A stretch of 42,104 nucleotides of DNA from an uncultured Gemella sp. Lineage in GTDB: Bacteria > Bacillota > Bacilli > Staphylococcales > Gemellaceae. The notes beneath the pieces were generated by a model. It saw nothing but the letters and a program-made list of their open reading frames with translations, ran no database searches and was not told the origin of the DNA. Each line of letters starts with the position of its first letter. Positions within the stretch are counted from its first letter, which is position 1. A program made the translations under genes and the position numbers. The stretch lies in contig NZ_CAAFUZ010000010.1 in the NCBI RefSeq assembly GCF_900766305.1, forward strand, positions 1 through 42,104, given 5' to 3'. Shown in pieces: positions 1 to 8,665 of the stretch.

Positions 1-34
1 CCATTTTAAGGATTTTATTTCAGTTAATAAACAC

Positions 35-58
35 GCTGTTGACCTATTTGTCAACAGC
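35..58. terminator. Hairpin downstream of brnQ
   Basis: A 9-bp perfect inverted repeat (GCTGTTGAC / GTCAACAGC) encloses a 6-nt loop and lies about 45 nt beyond the brnQ stop. There is no good U-tract on either side, so it may be a weak terminator or an mRNA 3'-end stabiliser. Its role is inferred from position only. Confidence 0.4.
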
Positions 59-60
59 CT

Positions 61-92
61 GAGATGATAGAAGAAATTTCTTCTATCATCTC
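61..92. repeat. Perfect 32-bp palindrome after brnQ
   Basis: The two 16-nt halves (GAGATGATAGAAGAAA and its exact reverse complement) abut with no spacer. It lies 9 nt past the brnQ stop. As RNA it would form a long hairpin and could serve as terminator or 3' stabiliser, although no uninterrupted U-run follows on the minus strand. A symmetric protein-binding site is the alternative. Confidence 0.5.
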
Positions 93-101
93 TTAATATA
101 A

Positions 102-1436
102 TTATTTATTTTCTTTTACAAAGAATGAAAGTACAATTCCTAATACAAATCCGATTAATGCATAATTTAACCATGCAAAATCTGCGGGAACAGGAAGGAA
201 GTTTACTTTAGCTAGTACATTATCAACTGCAGGTACTGCAAGTTTAAATGTTGAAGCTACAGTAGAATATAAACTAAATAATCCAGTGAATAGAACTGTA
301 CAAACATAAACTACTTTTTTACCACCAAAGAAGTTGTTTAAAAATCCTAGTAAAATTAATACCATTGTTAATGGATATAATAAAACAAGTACTGGAACAG
401 CACCTTTGATGATTGCTGCTAATCCGTAGTTACCAACTGCAAATGAGAATAATGTTAATGCGATTGCATAAGTTTTGTAACTAACTTTATCGTAAAGTCT
501 TACGAAGAATGAAGCACAAGCTGTTACTAATCCAACACTTGTAGTTAAACAAGCTAAGAATACGATAACGAATAGTAATAATTTACCGACATTACCAAAG
601 TAATATGTTGTTGCTCCCGTTAATACTCCAGCTCCAGTTTTTTGTAATCCTAAAACAGAAACAGATGTAGCTCCGATATTAGAGATGAATACATATACTA
701 AAGCTAATAACACAGCAGCGATAATTGCTGATTTAGCTGTATTATTAAATACTTCTTTTTTAGTTTTTGCTCCGTAAAGTTTAACAGAGTTAATTACGAT
801 AATACCAAATACTAATGATGCTAATGCATCCATTGTATTATAACCTTCCATTAATCCATTTGTAAATGCTAATGAAGTAGTTTGATAAGTTTTTGTAGGT
901 TCTTGTGCTACACCCATAGGTTTAACTAATGAAGCAATGATTAAAACAACCATTGAAAGTAGTAAAACTGGTGTAATTACAGTACCGATTCTATCTACTA
1001 GTTTATTAGGACTGATTGCTAACCATAATGTTAATCCCATAAAGAATGCTAAGAAAATAGCTTGAGCAATTGTAGTATTTTCTGGTGCTACAAAGCTAGA
1101 TAACCCTAATTCATAAGTAGTAGTCCCTGTTCTAGGAATTGCAAAGAATGGTCCAATTGTTAAGTATAATAAAGTCGTAAAAGCTACACCGAATACTTTC
1201 CCTGCTCTACTTGATAAATCTAATAGGTCTTCAGCTCCTGAATACCCCATTACAATAACTCCTAATAGTGGTAATCCCACTCCCATAATAATAAATCCGA
1301 TCATCGCTGTAGATAAGTTTGATCCAGCGTTTTGTCCTAAGAATGCTGGGAAAATTAAATTACCAGCACCAAAGAATAGTGCAAATAACATAAGTCCAAT
1401 TGAAACGTATGGATTTTTCTTTAAAAATTTCAACAT
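102..1436 (-). CDS. brnQ: Branched-chain amino acid:cation symporter (BrnQ/LIVCS family)
   Basis: A 444-residue polytopic membrane protein for uptake of leucine, isoleucine and valine. The N-terminal stretch with GAGNLIFPAFLGQ, the repeated long hydrophobic segments (about 12) and the short charged C-terminus are typical of BrnQ carriers. The reading frame is open upstream to 1502, but the start chosen is the ATG at 1436, because a strong GGAGG lies 9 nt before it and the upstream extension has no ribosome binding site. The gene is monocistronic on the minus strand, with its own promoter at 1481-1509 and a CodY-like box further upstream, which fits amino-acid-dependent repression. The family assignment is strong; the exact substrate preference is inferred. 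Confidence 0.93.
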   Translation of the reverse strand: MLKFLKKNPYVSIGLMLFALFFGAGNLIFPAFLGQNAGSNLSTAMIGFIIMGVGLPLLGVIVMGYSGAEDLLDLSSRAGKVFGVAFTTLLYLTIGPFFAIPRTGTTTYELGLSSFVAPENTTIAQAIFLAFFMGLTLWLAISPNKLVDRIGTVITPVLLLSMVVLIIASLVKPMGVAQEPTKTYQTTSLAFTNGLMEGYNTMDALASLVFGIIVINSVKLYGAKTKKEVFNNTAKSAIIAAVLLALVYVFISNIGATSVSVLGLQKTGAGVLTGATTYYFGNVGKLLLFVIVFLACLTTSVGLVTACASFFVRLYDKVSYKTYAIALTLFSFAVGNYGLAAIIKGAVPVLVLLYPLTMVLILLGFLNNFFGGKKVVYVCTVLFTGLFSLYSTVASTFKLAVPAVDNVLAKVNFLPVPADFAWLNYALIGFVLGIVLSFFVKENK

Positions 1437-1480
1437 GTCATCTCCTCCAAAATTTTTTGTTTTTTTTAAGTATGTTATAT

Positions 1481-1509
1481 ACAATAATATATTTATTAAC
1501 ATTTGTCAA
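1481..1509 (-). promoter_or_regulatory. Sigma-A-type promoter of brnQ
   Basis: On the minus strand a perfect -35 TTGACA (1504-1509) and a -10 TATTGT (1481-1486) are separated by 17 bp. They lie 45-73 bp upstream of the brnQ ATG. Confidence 0.75.
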
Positions 1510-1554
1510 TAGATTTTTAAAAAATATTACCTTTTTTGTTGGATAAATGTTTTA

Positions 1555-1569
1555 AATTTTCTGACAATT
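1555..1569. promoter_or_regulatory. CodY-like box upstream of brnQ
   Basis: AATTTTCTGACAATT matches the 15-bp CodY consensus AATTTTCWGAAAATT at 14 of 15 positions. It lies 45 bp upstream of the brnQ -35 hexamer. CodY is the GTP/branched-chain amino acid sensor that represses BCAA transport in many Bacilli. Its presence in this organism is assumed, not seen. Confidence 0.55.
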
Positions 1570-1672
1570 TAAAAGAATTGTATACTTGGTGCCTCGTTTA
1601 CATTTAGAAAATATCAATAATGCAATCATTTTCAAATAGTTAATATTCTATAATATATATATTTCGCATTAA

Positions 1673-1717
1673 ATAAAAAAAGGGTTTGATAATTGAGAGC
1701 AATTATCAAATCCTTTT
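1673..1717 (-). terminator. Rho-independent terminator of topA
   Basis: On the minus strand a stem of about 16 bp (AAGGATTTGATAATTG paired with CAATTATCAAACCCTT, with one mismatch) has a 4-nt loop and runs into seven U residues. It starts 9 nt beyond the topA stop. Confidence 0.85.
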
Positions 1718-1725
1718 AATCTTTT

Positions 1726-3777
1726 TTATTTTTTTATTTCTTCTTTATAATCACAGTGTGCACAATGAACACCTTTTTTTCCTTCATATAAGATATTTGT
1801 ACATTTCGGACAATTTCTATTTATAGGTTTATCCCATGAAACAAAATCACATTCTGGGAATCCTTCACAACCATAGAATAATTTGCCTTTTTTAGATTTT
1901 TTCTCTAAAATCTCATGTTTCTTACATTTCGGACATGTGACTCCAACCTTTTTTTGGATGGTATTAGTGTATCTGCAATCAGGGAAATTAGAACAAGCTA
2001 TAAACTTACCAAATTTACCTAACTTAAATACAAGTGGTGAAGAACATTCTGGACAGCTTTCTCCAGTAAATTCTTGTTTAATTTCTACTTTTTCCATTTC
2101 AGTTTCTGCTTTTTCAACATCTTTTCTAAAATTACTGTAGAAATCATATATAGTTTTTTCCCAGCCTACTTTTCCTTCTGCTATATCATCTAATTGACTC
2201 TCAAGATTAGCTGTAAACTTAGTATTTATAATATCAGGGAAATACTGTTCAGTTATCTTACTCACTAGTGTTCCTAATTCAGTTGGTGTGAACACTTTAT
2301 TTTGCAGTTTTGCATAGTATCTTTTTTGTAAAGTTTCTACAATTGTCGCATATGTAGATGGGCGGCCAACTCCAAGTTCCTCAAGTTCAGCTATTAGTTT
2401 CGCCTCTGAGTAACGTGCAGGTGGTTGAGTAAAATGCTGTTCTTCTTTTATTTCTTTAACTTTAGCATCTTCACCAACTTCAAACTCTGGTGCAAGTTTC
2501 ACTTTTTCTTTTTCTTTTAAAACCGCTAAGAAACCATTAAATAATAATTTAGAATGTGCTCCACGATATACAACCTTATTATTTTCAAATGTAGTTGTGC
2601 TCGTTTCATAAACAGCAGCACTCATTCTACTTGCAATAAATCTTTCCCATATAAGCTTATACAGTTTATATTGATCATTAGACAAATATTCTTTAATGCT
2701 GTCAGGTGTGAAATTAACATTTGTTGGTCTAATTCCTTCATGGGCATCTTGAACATTTTTACTTGATTTTCTAGCTTTCACTGAAGAAGAAAGATATTCC
2801 TTACCGAAATTGTTAAGTATATAGTCACTAGCCATCTTAACCGCTTCATCCGAAACCCTTGTAGAGTCCGTTCTCATGTATGTGATTAAACCTGTAACTC
2901 CACCTAACTTTTTAAGATTTATACCTTCATATAACTCTTGAGCTACACTCATTGTCTTACGAGTTTTGAAATTAATCTTTCTAGATGCATCTTGTTGCAT
3001 TGTAGAAGTAATATATACATTCGGTGCATTTCTATTCTTATTAGTTTTTGCTACATCGATAACTTTAAATGTATCACCTACAATTGCTTTTCTTATATTG
3101 TCTACATCCTTCTTACTCTCAAGCTTAAGCTTTTCACCTTTAAAAGAATAGAAATTAGCCGTTAAGACTTTTCTATTTTTTATAAAATCAATCGGCATAG
3201 ACCAATATTCTTGTGGAACAAATTTTTGAATTTCTTCTTCTCTATCAACAATTAGCTTTAGAGCTGCATTTTGCACTCTTCCCGCTGATAACTTCGGTTT
3301 TACTTTTTTCCAAAGTACAGGAGAAATATTATATCCAACTAAACGATCTAATATTCTTCTAGCTTGTTGAGATTGAACTAAGTCTGTATTTATTTTTCTA
3401 GGATGCTTTATAGCATCTTTGACTGCATCTTTCGTGATCTCATTAAAAACAATTCTATTATCAGAATTATTATCTAATCCTAATATATGAGCAATATGCC
3501 AAGCTATTGCTTCTCCTTCTCTATCGGGGTCGGATGCAAGGAAAACTTTCTTTCCTTTTGCTTCTTTTTTTAAAGATTTAATTACATCTCCCTTACCTCT
3601 TATAGAAATATAATCAACATCTACATTTCCATTATCTAGCACTTCTACTCCCATTCTACTTTTAGGAAGGTCTCTTACATGACCTTTTGAAGATATTACT
3701 CTATATTTTTTCCCTAGATATTTTTCAATAGTTTTTGCCTTAGAAGGAGATTCGACTATTACTAAATTTTCTGCCAT
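1726..3777 (-). CDS. topA: DNA topoisomerase I (type IA)
   Basis: A 683-residue topoisomerase I that relaxes negative supercoils through a transient 5'-phosphotyrosine link. The N-terminal Toprim domain has the VIVESPSKAKTI motif (about 6-17) and the acidic DPDREGE motif (83-89). The catalytic tyrosine is Tyr300 in ITYMRTDS. Near the C-terminus are three Cys4 zinc-ribbon modules (about 577-680), the usual number or close to it for Bacilli. A GGAGAG sequence precedes the ATG. It is the last gene of a minus-strand group (phosphatase-map-topA), 76 nt after map, and ends at a strong terminator. Nothing key is missing. Confidence 0.97.
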   Translation of the reverse strand: MAENLVIVESPSKAKTIEKYLGKKYRVISSKGHVRDLPKSRMGVEVLDNGNVDVDYISIRGKGDVIKSLKKEAKGKKVFLASDPDREGEAIAWHIAHILGLDNNSDNRIVFNEITKDAVKDAIKHPRKINTDLVQSQQARRILDRLVGYNISPVLWKKVKPKLSAGRVQNAALKLIVDREEEIQKFVPQEYWSMPIDFIKNRKVLTANFYSFKGEKLKLESKKDVDNIRKAIVGDTFKVIDVAKTNKNRNAPNVYITSTMQQDASRKINFKTRKTMSVAQELYEGINLKKLGGVTGLITYMRTDSTRVSDEAVKMASDYILNNFGKEYLSSSVKARKSSKNVQDAHEGIRPTNVNFTPDSIKEYLSNDQYKLYKLIWERFIASRMSAAVYETSTTTFENNKVVYRGAHSKLLFNGFLAVLKEKEKVKLAPEFEVGEDAKVKEIKEEQHFTQPPARYSEAKLIAELEELGVGRPSTYATIVETLQKRYYAKLQNKVFTPTELGTLVSKITEQYFPDIINTKFTANLESQLDDIAEGKVGWEKTIYDFYSNFRKDVEKAETEMEKVEIKQEFTGESCPECSSPLVFKLGKFGKFIACSNFPDCRYTNTIQKKVGVTCPKCKKHEILEKKSKKGKLFYGCEGFPECDFVSWDKPINRNCPKCTNILYEGKKGVHCAHCDYKEEIKK

Positions 3778-3853
3778 TTTCTTCTCTCCATAATTTTATA
3801 ATAAGTAGTATCTTAAAACATTTTTATTTACTTGTCAACTTTTTTAATAAAAA

Positions 3854-4615
3854 TTAATCAATTTTAGTCAATATTAAAGGTTCATCATTTTCTCTTACTA
3901 CAATTGTATGTTCATATTGAGCAATATAAGAACCATCATTTGCAACTAATTCCCACTCATCTCTATCTGAATTCCCTACAGTCTTCGCTTTAGTTGATAC
4001 GAAAGGTTCTACTGCTAAACACATACCATCTTTTAGAATTAAATTATCCCATGGATCAAAATAATTAAATACATGTTGTGGTTCTTGGTGTAATGAAGTT
4101 CCGATTCCATGACCTGTTAAGTTTTCTATCACTTCTAATTTATGTTCTTTTATCTTTTTATGTACATTTTTACCGATTTGGTTTATTTTTCTTCCTGCTA
4201 CAGCATGCTTAATTCCTTCATAAAATGCTTCTTTAGCTACTTCACATACTTTTTCCTTCATTGGGTCATCTACTTTACCTACAACAAAAGAAATTCCAGT
4301 GTCTGCATAATATCCATCTTTGCATCCAGATACATCTATATTTAGTAAATCACCATCTTTTAATATTTTAGTACTTGATGGAATCCCATGTGCAGCTTGG
4401 TAATTTAATGAAATACATGTATATCCTGGAAAATCATACTCTGTAATTGGTGCAGATTTCGCTCCATATTTTTCAAATAACTCTTTTGCTATATTATCTA
4501 ATTCTTTTGTAGAAACACCTGGTACTGCTTTTTTCACCATTTCATCTCGAATTGTAGCACAGATGAATCCTATTTCTTTCATTTTTTGTAATTGTTCTTC
4601 TGTTTTAATAATCAT
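3854..4615 (-). CDS. map: Methionine aminopeptidase, type I
   Basis: A 253-residue cytosolic metalloprotease that removes N-terminal methionine from nascent proteins. The complete set of type I ligands is visible: Asp94 and Asp105 (NIDVSG, YYADTG), His169 (GHGIG), Glu203 (AVEPF) and Glu235 (QYEHT), plus the conserved His76 (AAHGIPS). No N-terminal SH3-like zinc extension is present, so this is the short 1a form. The start is set by AAAGGAG 6 nt before the ATG. It follows the NagD-type phosphatase gene by only 11 nt, so the two are probably cotranscribed. Confidence 0.96.
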   Translation of the reverse strand: MIIKTEEQLQKMKEIGFICATIRDEMVKKAVPGVSTKELDNIAKELFEKYGAKSAPITEYDFPGYTCISLNYQAAHGIPSSTKILKDGDLLNIDVSGCKDGYYADTGISFVVGKVDDPMKEKVCEVAKEAFYEGIKHAVAGRKINQIGKNVHKKIKEHKLEVIENLTGHGIGTSLHQEPQHVFNYFDPWDNLILKDGMCLAVEPFVSTKAKTVGNSDRDEWELVANDGSYIAQYEHTIVVRENDEPLILTKID

Positions 4616-4626
4616 GATTTCTCCTT

Positions 4627-5394
4627 TTATTTAACTAGCTCGAATAAGTTTTTAATAGAATAAGTTGGTTTATGTTCTTTAGTTTCTAAATCTTCTAAAC
4701 TTGTGACACCTGTTTGAACGTGAATTGTATCTATACCGCCATTAATACCAGACATAATATCTGTATCATAGTTGTCTCCAACCATAACAATTTCATCTTT
4801 GCTATAACTAAATAAATTCATAGCACATTCCATAATAATTTTACTAGGCTTACCTATAAATGTAGCCGGCGTCGAAGTTGCATACTCTAGATACTTAACT
4901 TGCCCCCCATTACTTGGTACAAAGCCATTTGCTGTTGGTAATAATGTATCTGGATTAGTTCCGATAAGTTCTGCACCGTTTAATACAGCTTTAGCCGCAG
5001 TTGCAAGTTTATCATAAGTAAGTTGTCTATCAAGACCAACTACAACTGCATCAACACCTTCCTCATTTTCTCTTTGAGTGAATGAATTTAAAGTATTCTT
5101 AAGTCCCGCTTCACCGATTACATATAAATTTTTATATCCTTTACCTTCAAGATAAATTTTAGTAGCATCACTTGATGTAAATACGTGTTCTTCTGATGTA
5201 TCTATATCGAAATTCTTTAAGTGTTCGGCTACTTCTTTAGGTTGTCTAGTTGAATTATTAGTTAAAAATAAATAGTCTATGTTATTTGTATTTAGATAAT
5301 CAACAAACTCCTTTGCATATTTTATCTTTTTATCACCATTATAAATAGTACCATCTAGGTCTATTAGATATAATTTATATTGTTTTATACTCAT
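4627..5394 (-). CDS. HAD-superfamily phosphatase, class IIA (NagD/YutF-like)
   Basis: A 255-residue HAD hydrolase. The nucleophile motif is IDLDGTIYNG (Asp12 nucleophile, Asp14 acid/base), followed by FLTNNSTR (motif II) and MVGDNYDTDIMSG (motif IV) near residues 202-214. The C2-type cap between motifs II and III and the overall length are those of the NagD/YutF sugar-phosphatase group, whose members hydrolyse small phosphorylated metabolites. The actual substrate cannot be read from sequence. GGAGAAATGG precedes the ATG. It is the first gene of the phosphatase-map pair, followed by map after 11 nt. Confidence 0.88.
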   Translation of the reverse strand: MSIKQYKLYLIDLDGTIYNGDKKIKYAKEFVDYLNTNNIDYLFLTNNSTRQPKEVAEHLKNFDIDTSEEHVFTSSDATKIYLEGKGYKNLYVIGEAGLKNTLNSFTQRENEEGVDAVVVGLDRQLTYDKLATAAKAVLNGAELIGTNPDTLLPTANGFVPSNGGQVKYLEYATSTPATFIGKPSKIIMECAMNLFSYSKDEIVMVGDNYDTDIMSGINGGIDTIHVQTGVTSLEDLETKEHKPTYSIKNLFELVK

Positions 5395-5490
5395 TCCATT
5401 TCTCCATTAATTTCATTTATCATAATATATTCAAATATAAGTTTCTTCTATAAGAATAAATTACGCAACTATTTCTATTTTACACCGATT

Positions 5491-5537
5491 ATAAAAAAAA
5501 TAAAAGCATTAATTAGGATTTTCCTACTTAATGCTTA
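5491..5537 (-). terminator. Terminator of ccrZ
   Basis: On the minus strand the hairpin AAGCATTAA-g-TAGGA / TCCTA-a-TTAATGCTT has a short A-rich loop. It is followed by a U-rich run. It begins immediately at the ccrZ stop codon, so the stop is part of the base of the stem. Confidence 0.8.
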
Positions 5538-6311
5538 TATAAAATCGTTAAAAATACTATTTAAAAAGACTAGCCACGAGTTCATTTCTGATAATTGTTT
5601 CTTCTCATGATACCAAACTATCATTATGACAGATTGTAAAGTTATATACCATTTTAGTCTATTTCTATATTTTATTGTCGGCTCTTGTCCATAAATTTTT
5701 AGCCATTCATTCCATTCGCTTTGTGGAATGTATCGATATAATACAAATGAAATATCAATAGCAGGATCACAAAGTATAGAGTGTTCCCAGTCTACTAAAA
5801 ATAACTTACCTTGATCTGAAAGTAACCAGTTATCTTTATGTAAATCGGTGTGACAAGGTGTATATTCTACGTCATCATCTGGCAAACACTTCTCTAAATA
5901 ATTTAATGCATCGACAATATTACTATTTTTTCTAAGATCATCGGCAATGATCGATTTTAAATTACAAAGTGATCTAGCTGCTGTTTCTTCAGCATAACCT
6001 TGAGCCTTCATAATTTTTTTTAGTTTTGATGATCCGTGCACTTTTTTCAAAATTTCAGGTATACGTTTATCCGTCATATCTTCCGTATTTAACGTTCTAC
6101 CATTTTCAAAATCTTGCGCGATTAATACATCTCCATTACTAATACGCTTAGTCCATCTTAATCTAGGTACAATACCTTCTGCAGAAAGAGTTGCTATCAT
6201 CGGAGTAGTATTTTTTTTAATAAAGTAACGTTGATTATCTCTCGAACAAAAATAATCTTCGTTATATGTATCATCTAAAGTCCAGCCCATCTGATAATAT
6301 TCTTTAGACAT
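5535..6311 (-). CDS. ccrZ: CcrZ/YtmP-type kinase-fold protein (cell-cycle regulator)
   Basis: A 258-residue member of the aminoglycoside/choline phosphotransferase fold. The catalytic loop CHTDLHKDNW gives His154-x-Asp156 and Asn161, and the metal-binding Asp174 is in LVDWEH. The N-terminal FIKKNTTPMIATLSAEGIVP and the C-terminal YIPQSEWNEWLKIYG resemble what I recall of pneumococcal CcrZ and Bacillus YtmP, where CcrZ couples division to replication initiation through DnaA. In those genomes the gene sits next to trmB, but here it stands alone with its own promoter (6366-6394) and terminator. The CcrZ role is inferred from family resemblance. A generic phosphotransferase (for example choline or aminoglycoside kinase) is the less likely alternative. 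Confidence 0.72.
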   Translation of the reverse strand: MSKEYYQMGWTLDDTYNEDYFCSRDNQRYFIKKNTTPMIATLSAEGIVPRLRWTKRISNGDVLIAQDFENGRTLNTEDMTDKRIPEILKKVHGSSKLKKIMKAQGYAEETAARSLCNLKSIIADDLRKNSNIVDALNYLEKCLPDDDVEYTPCHTDLHKDNWLLSDQGKLFLVDWEHSILCDPAIDISFVLYRYIPQSEWNEWLKIYGQEPTIKYRNRLKWYITLQSVIMIVWYHEKKQLSEMNSWLVFLNSIFNDFI

Positions 6312-6365
6312 ATTTTATACTGCTCCTTTCTTCAATCTCTTTTTAAAAATTATAATGCACTATAT

Positions 6366-6394
6366 ATTTTACATTCTTTAATCATTTTTTTCAA
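6366..6394 (-). promoter_or_regulatory. Promoter of ccrZ
   Basis: On the minus strand TTGAAA (6389-6394) and TAAAAT (6366-6371) are separated by exactly 17 bp, about 55 nt upstream of the ccrZ ATG. An AAGGAGC ribosome binding site lies just before that ATG. Confidence 0.7.
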
Positions 6395-6413
6395 GATGCT
6401 ATTTTTTAACTAA

Positions 6414-6478
6414 AATTAAAAATCTCAAAGATATTATAATTTATATATACAAAAATTAAGATTAATATCTTTGAGATT
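6414..6478 (-). terminator. Long-stem terminator of pepV operon
   Basis: A perfect 15-bp inverted repeat (AATCTCAAAGATATT / AATATCTTTGAGATT) encloses a 28-nt A+T-rich loop. On the minus strand it is followed by TTTTTAATTTT. It lies about 60 nt after the pepV stop. Confidence 0.75.
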
Positions 6479-6537
6479 GCTTATTATCTTATTTTTTACA
6501 AAATAAACATTATATGAAATAAATATTTTTATAAAAT

Positions 6538-7938
6538 TTATTGTTCACAACAAAGTTTGTAAATTCCTTCTGCATAAATTGCAGTAGCTAATAATAAATC
6601 TTCTACTTCTAAATATTCATTTGCTTGGTGCATTGTATCTTCCTTACCTGGGAAAAGCAATCCAAATGCAACACCTTTTTTAAGGCAACGTGCATATGTT
6701 CCTCCACCTAATACGAATGCATCATTTTTAGTATCACCTGTATGTTTTCTATACACGTCCATTAATGTTGTAACTAATTCATCATCTTTCGGTACATAGT
6801 GAGCTTCTTTAGTACTTGTTACTTCAATATCTATGTTATCTACGTTAATCCCATTCAATCTATCAACTAAATCGAATTTCTTAGGGTGACGACAGTCCGT
6901 TGAAACTACCCCAATTTTTCTTTCTAAATCATACTCTAGAATTCCATAGTTATATGTAGCTTCTCCCATTTCATCATCAGCGTAATTAATTCCTAATTTT
7001 TCACCAAATGGATCATTAGCAAGTTTTTCTACTATATAATCTACGAAGTTTTTACCGTTATTATCTAATCCTAATGTACTTAAAAATTCTGCTAATTTTG
7101 TTGCACCATTAATACCATATTGTGGAGTTGAACCATGAGCTGCTTTTCCTTTTAGTGTAAGTTTAATTGTATCTTCAACAGTAACTTCGCCCTCTAGTTT
7201 TTCTTTTGCTAAGAAGTTTTCAAATTTTTCTTTAATATCTGATACTTCACCAACTAATTCAGCTTTTGCACTAGCGATAACCATATTTAAAACTTGACCA
7301 CCATTAAATTTAACAAGTTTATAATTGTAGTCTCCATCTTCATCCACAAATTTCAATTTGTGATCGAAAGTTGCTCTTGCCTTTTCAGCATATACTAATG
7401 GGAACATTGCATCTGGCGTAAATCCAGAAGCTGGTTGTTCTTCGTGTTTAAAGTATGCTTCAACACATCTAAATCCAGTTTCTTCATCACTTCCAACAAT
7501 CACCCTTACTCGTTTATTCCATTTTACACCTAGTTTATCTAAAAGTTTAACAGCATAGTAAGCTGCCATTGTAGGCCCTTTATCATCTAATGATCCACGA
7601 GCAAATATCTTACCATCTCTTATTTCTGGTTTAAATGGATGACTAGTCCAGTCAGCTTCTACTACTGGTACTACGTCGACGTGTCCAAGGATACCAAATA
7701 ATTCTTCTCCTTCTCCCACTTCAATGTGTCCTGCTTTATTTTCTACTAATTTAGTTTTGTAACCATCACGCTTACCAAAAGATAAAATTAAATCCAACGC
7801 TTCTCTTGGTCCACTTCCAAATGGTGTTTCCTCAGTTATATCTGTTCCTAAAATTGAACGTACACTTAATAAGTCAAATAAATCTTTAAGTAGGTCCTCT
7901 TTATGATTTAGAACCTCTTGTTTAAAATCAATAGTCAT
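6538..7938 (-). CDS. pepV: Dipeptidase PepV (M20 family)
   Basis: A 466-residue dinuclear zinc dipeptidase that cleaves a broad range of dipeptides in the cytosol. M20 landmarks are GHVDVVP with ligand His86 and Asp88, the bridging Asp in ARGSLDDKGP (118/119), the catalytic Glu pair in SDEETG (152/153), and the C-terminal His ligand in MHQANEYL. The length equals that of lactic-acid-bacterial PepV. AACGGAGGG precedes the ATG. It is the last gene of the flippase-pseudouridine synthase-pepV operon, 14 nt after the preceding gene, an order also found in staphylococci. Confidence 0.93.
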   Translation of the reverse strand: MTIDFKQEVLNHKEDLLKDLFDLLSVRSILGTDITEETPFGSGPREALDLILSFGKRDGYKTKLVENKAGHIEVGEGEELFGILGHVDVVPVVEADWTSHPFKPEIRDGKIFARGSLDDKGPTMAAYYAVKLLDKLGVKWNKRVRVIVGSDEETGFRCVEAYFKHEEQPASGFTPDAMFPLVYAEKARATFDHKLKFVDEDGDYNYKLVKFNGGQVLNMVIASAKAELVGEVSDIKEKFENFLAKEKLEGEVTVEDTIKLTLKGKAAHGSTPQYGINGATKLAEFLSTLGLDNNGKNFVDYIVEKLANDPFGEKLGINYADDEMGEATYNYGILEYDLERKIGVVSTDCRHPKKFDLVDRLNGINVDNIDIEVTSTKEAHYVPKDDELVTTLMDVYRKHTGDTKNDAFVLGGGTYARCLKKGVAFGLLFPGKEDTMHQANEYLEVEDLLLATAIYAEGIYKLCCEQ

Positions 7939-7952
7939 TATATTTCCCTCCG

Positions 7953-8660
7953 TTATTTAGTTAATTTATTTAATTCATCATCTGTTAAATATCTATACTC
8001 GCCTAATTTTAGATTCTCATCTAATTTCAAACTCCCTATAGACAATCTTTTTAAATATGTTACTGTTGTTCCAAGGGACTTCATCATTCTTTTAACTTGA
8101 TGAAATTTCCCCTCGGTAATGAATATATTTGCTTTACTATTTCCTTCACTAGTATCTAATATTTCTAAACGAGCAGGCTTACACCTATACCCATCTTCTA
8201 AAGTTACACCAGTTTCGACAATTTGCAGATGCTCATCTTTCAATTTTCCACTTACCTCAACATAGTATTTTTTTACTACATCCTTTTTCGGAGATATCAA
8301 TCTATGAGCTAACTCTCCATCGTTCGTCAGTAACATAAGTCCTTCAGTATCCTTATCAAGTCTACCAACTGGAAATACTTTGTGGATGCGATCTTCTTCT
8401 TTCAAAATATCTACAACTGTTTTTTCAATCGCATCCTCTGTTGCAGATATCGTGTCTTGAGGCTTGTTCATCATAATATAAACATATTTTTGATAAACTA
8501 ACCTTTTTCCATCTAAAATTACCTGATCATTAATCTCATCAACCTTATAATCAGGACTCTTTATTAATTTGTCGTTAATTAATATTCCCTTTTTAATAAC
8601 TTTTTTCGCTTCTGCTCTACTTAATGTCGTAGTTGTACTAATAAATTTATCTAGCCTCAC
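7953..8660 (-). CDS. 16S rRNA pseudouridine synthase, RsuA/RluB family
   Basis: A 235-residue pseudouridine synthase with an N-terminal S4 RNA-binding domain (MRLDKFISTTTTLSRAEA, about 1-50). The catalytic motif is VGRLDKDTEGLMLLTNDG, with the nucleophilic Asp in RLDKDT. The C-terminal KFHQVKRMMKSLG (RluB/RsuA motif III) is present. It isomerises one uridine of rRNA; small-subunit targeting (RsuA) is the usual call but is not certain. The start is GTG at 8660, chosen because AAGGAG lies 7 nt upstream and overlaps the stop of the flippase gene. The intergenic distance is 5 nt, so translation is probably coupled. Confidence 0.88.
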   Translation of the reverse strand: MRLDKFISTTTTLSRAEAKKVIKKGILINDKLIKSPDYKVDEINDQVILDGKRLVYQKYVYIMMNKPQDTISATEDAIEKTVVDILKEEDRIHKVFPVGRLDKDTEGLMLLTNDGELAHRLISPKKDVVKKYYVEVSGKLKDEHLQIVETGVTLEDGYRCKPARLEILDTSEGNSKANIFITEGKFHQVKRMMKSLGTTVTYLKRLSIGSLKLDENLKLGEYRYLTDDELNKLTK

Positions 8661-8665
8661 TATGC

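Noticed and set aside
1437..1502. N-terminal extension of BrnQ from 1502
   Set aside because: It overlaps the -10 region of the promoter, has no ribosome binding site and is absent from the family.
1437..1725. T-box leader for brnQ
   Set aside because: No conserved T-box core (GGGTGG-x-ACCGCG type) or specifier-loop architecture is visible, and the promoter lies too close to the gene.
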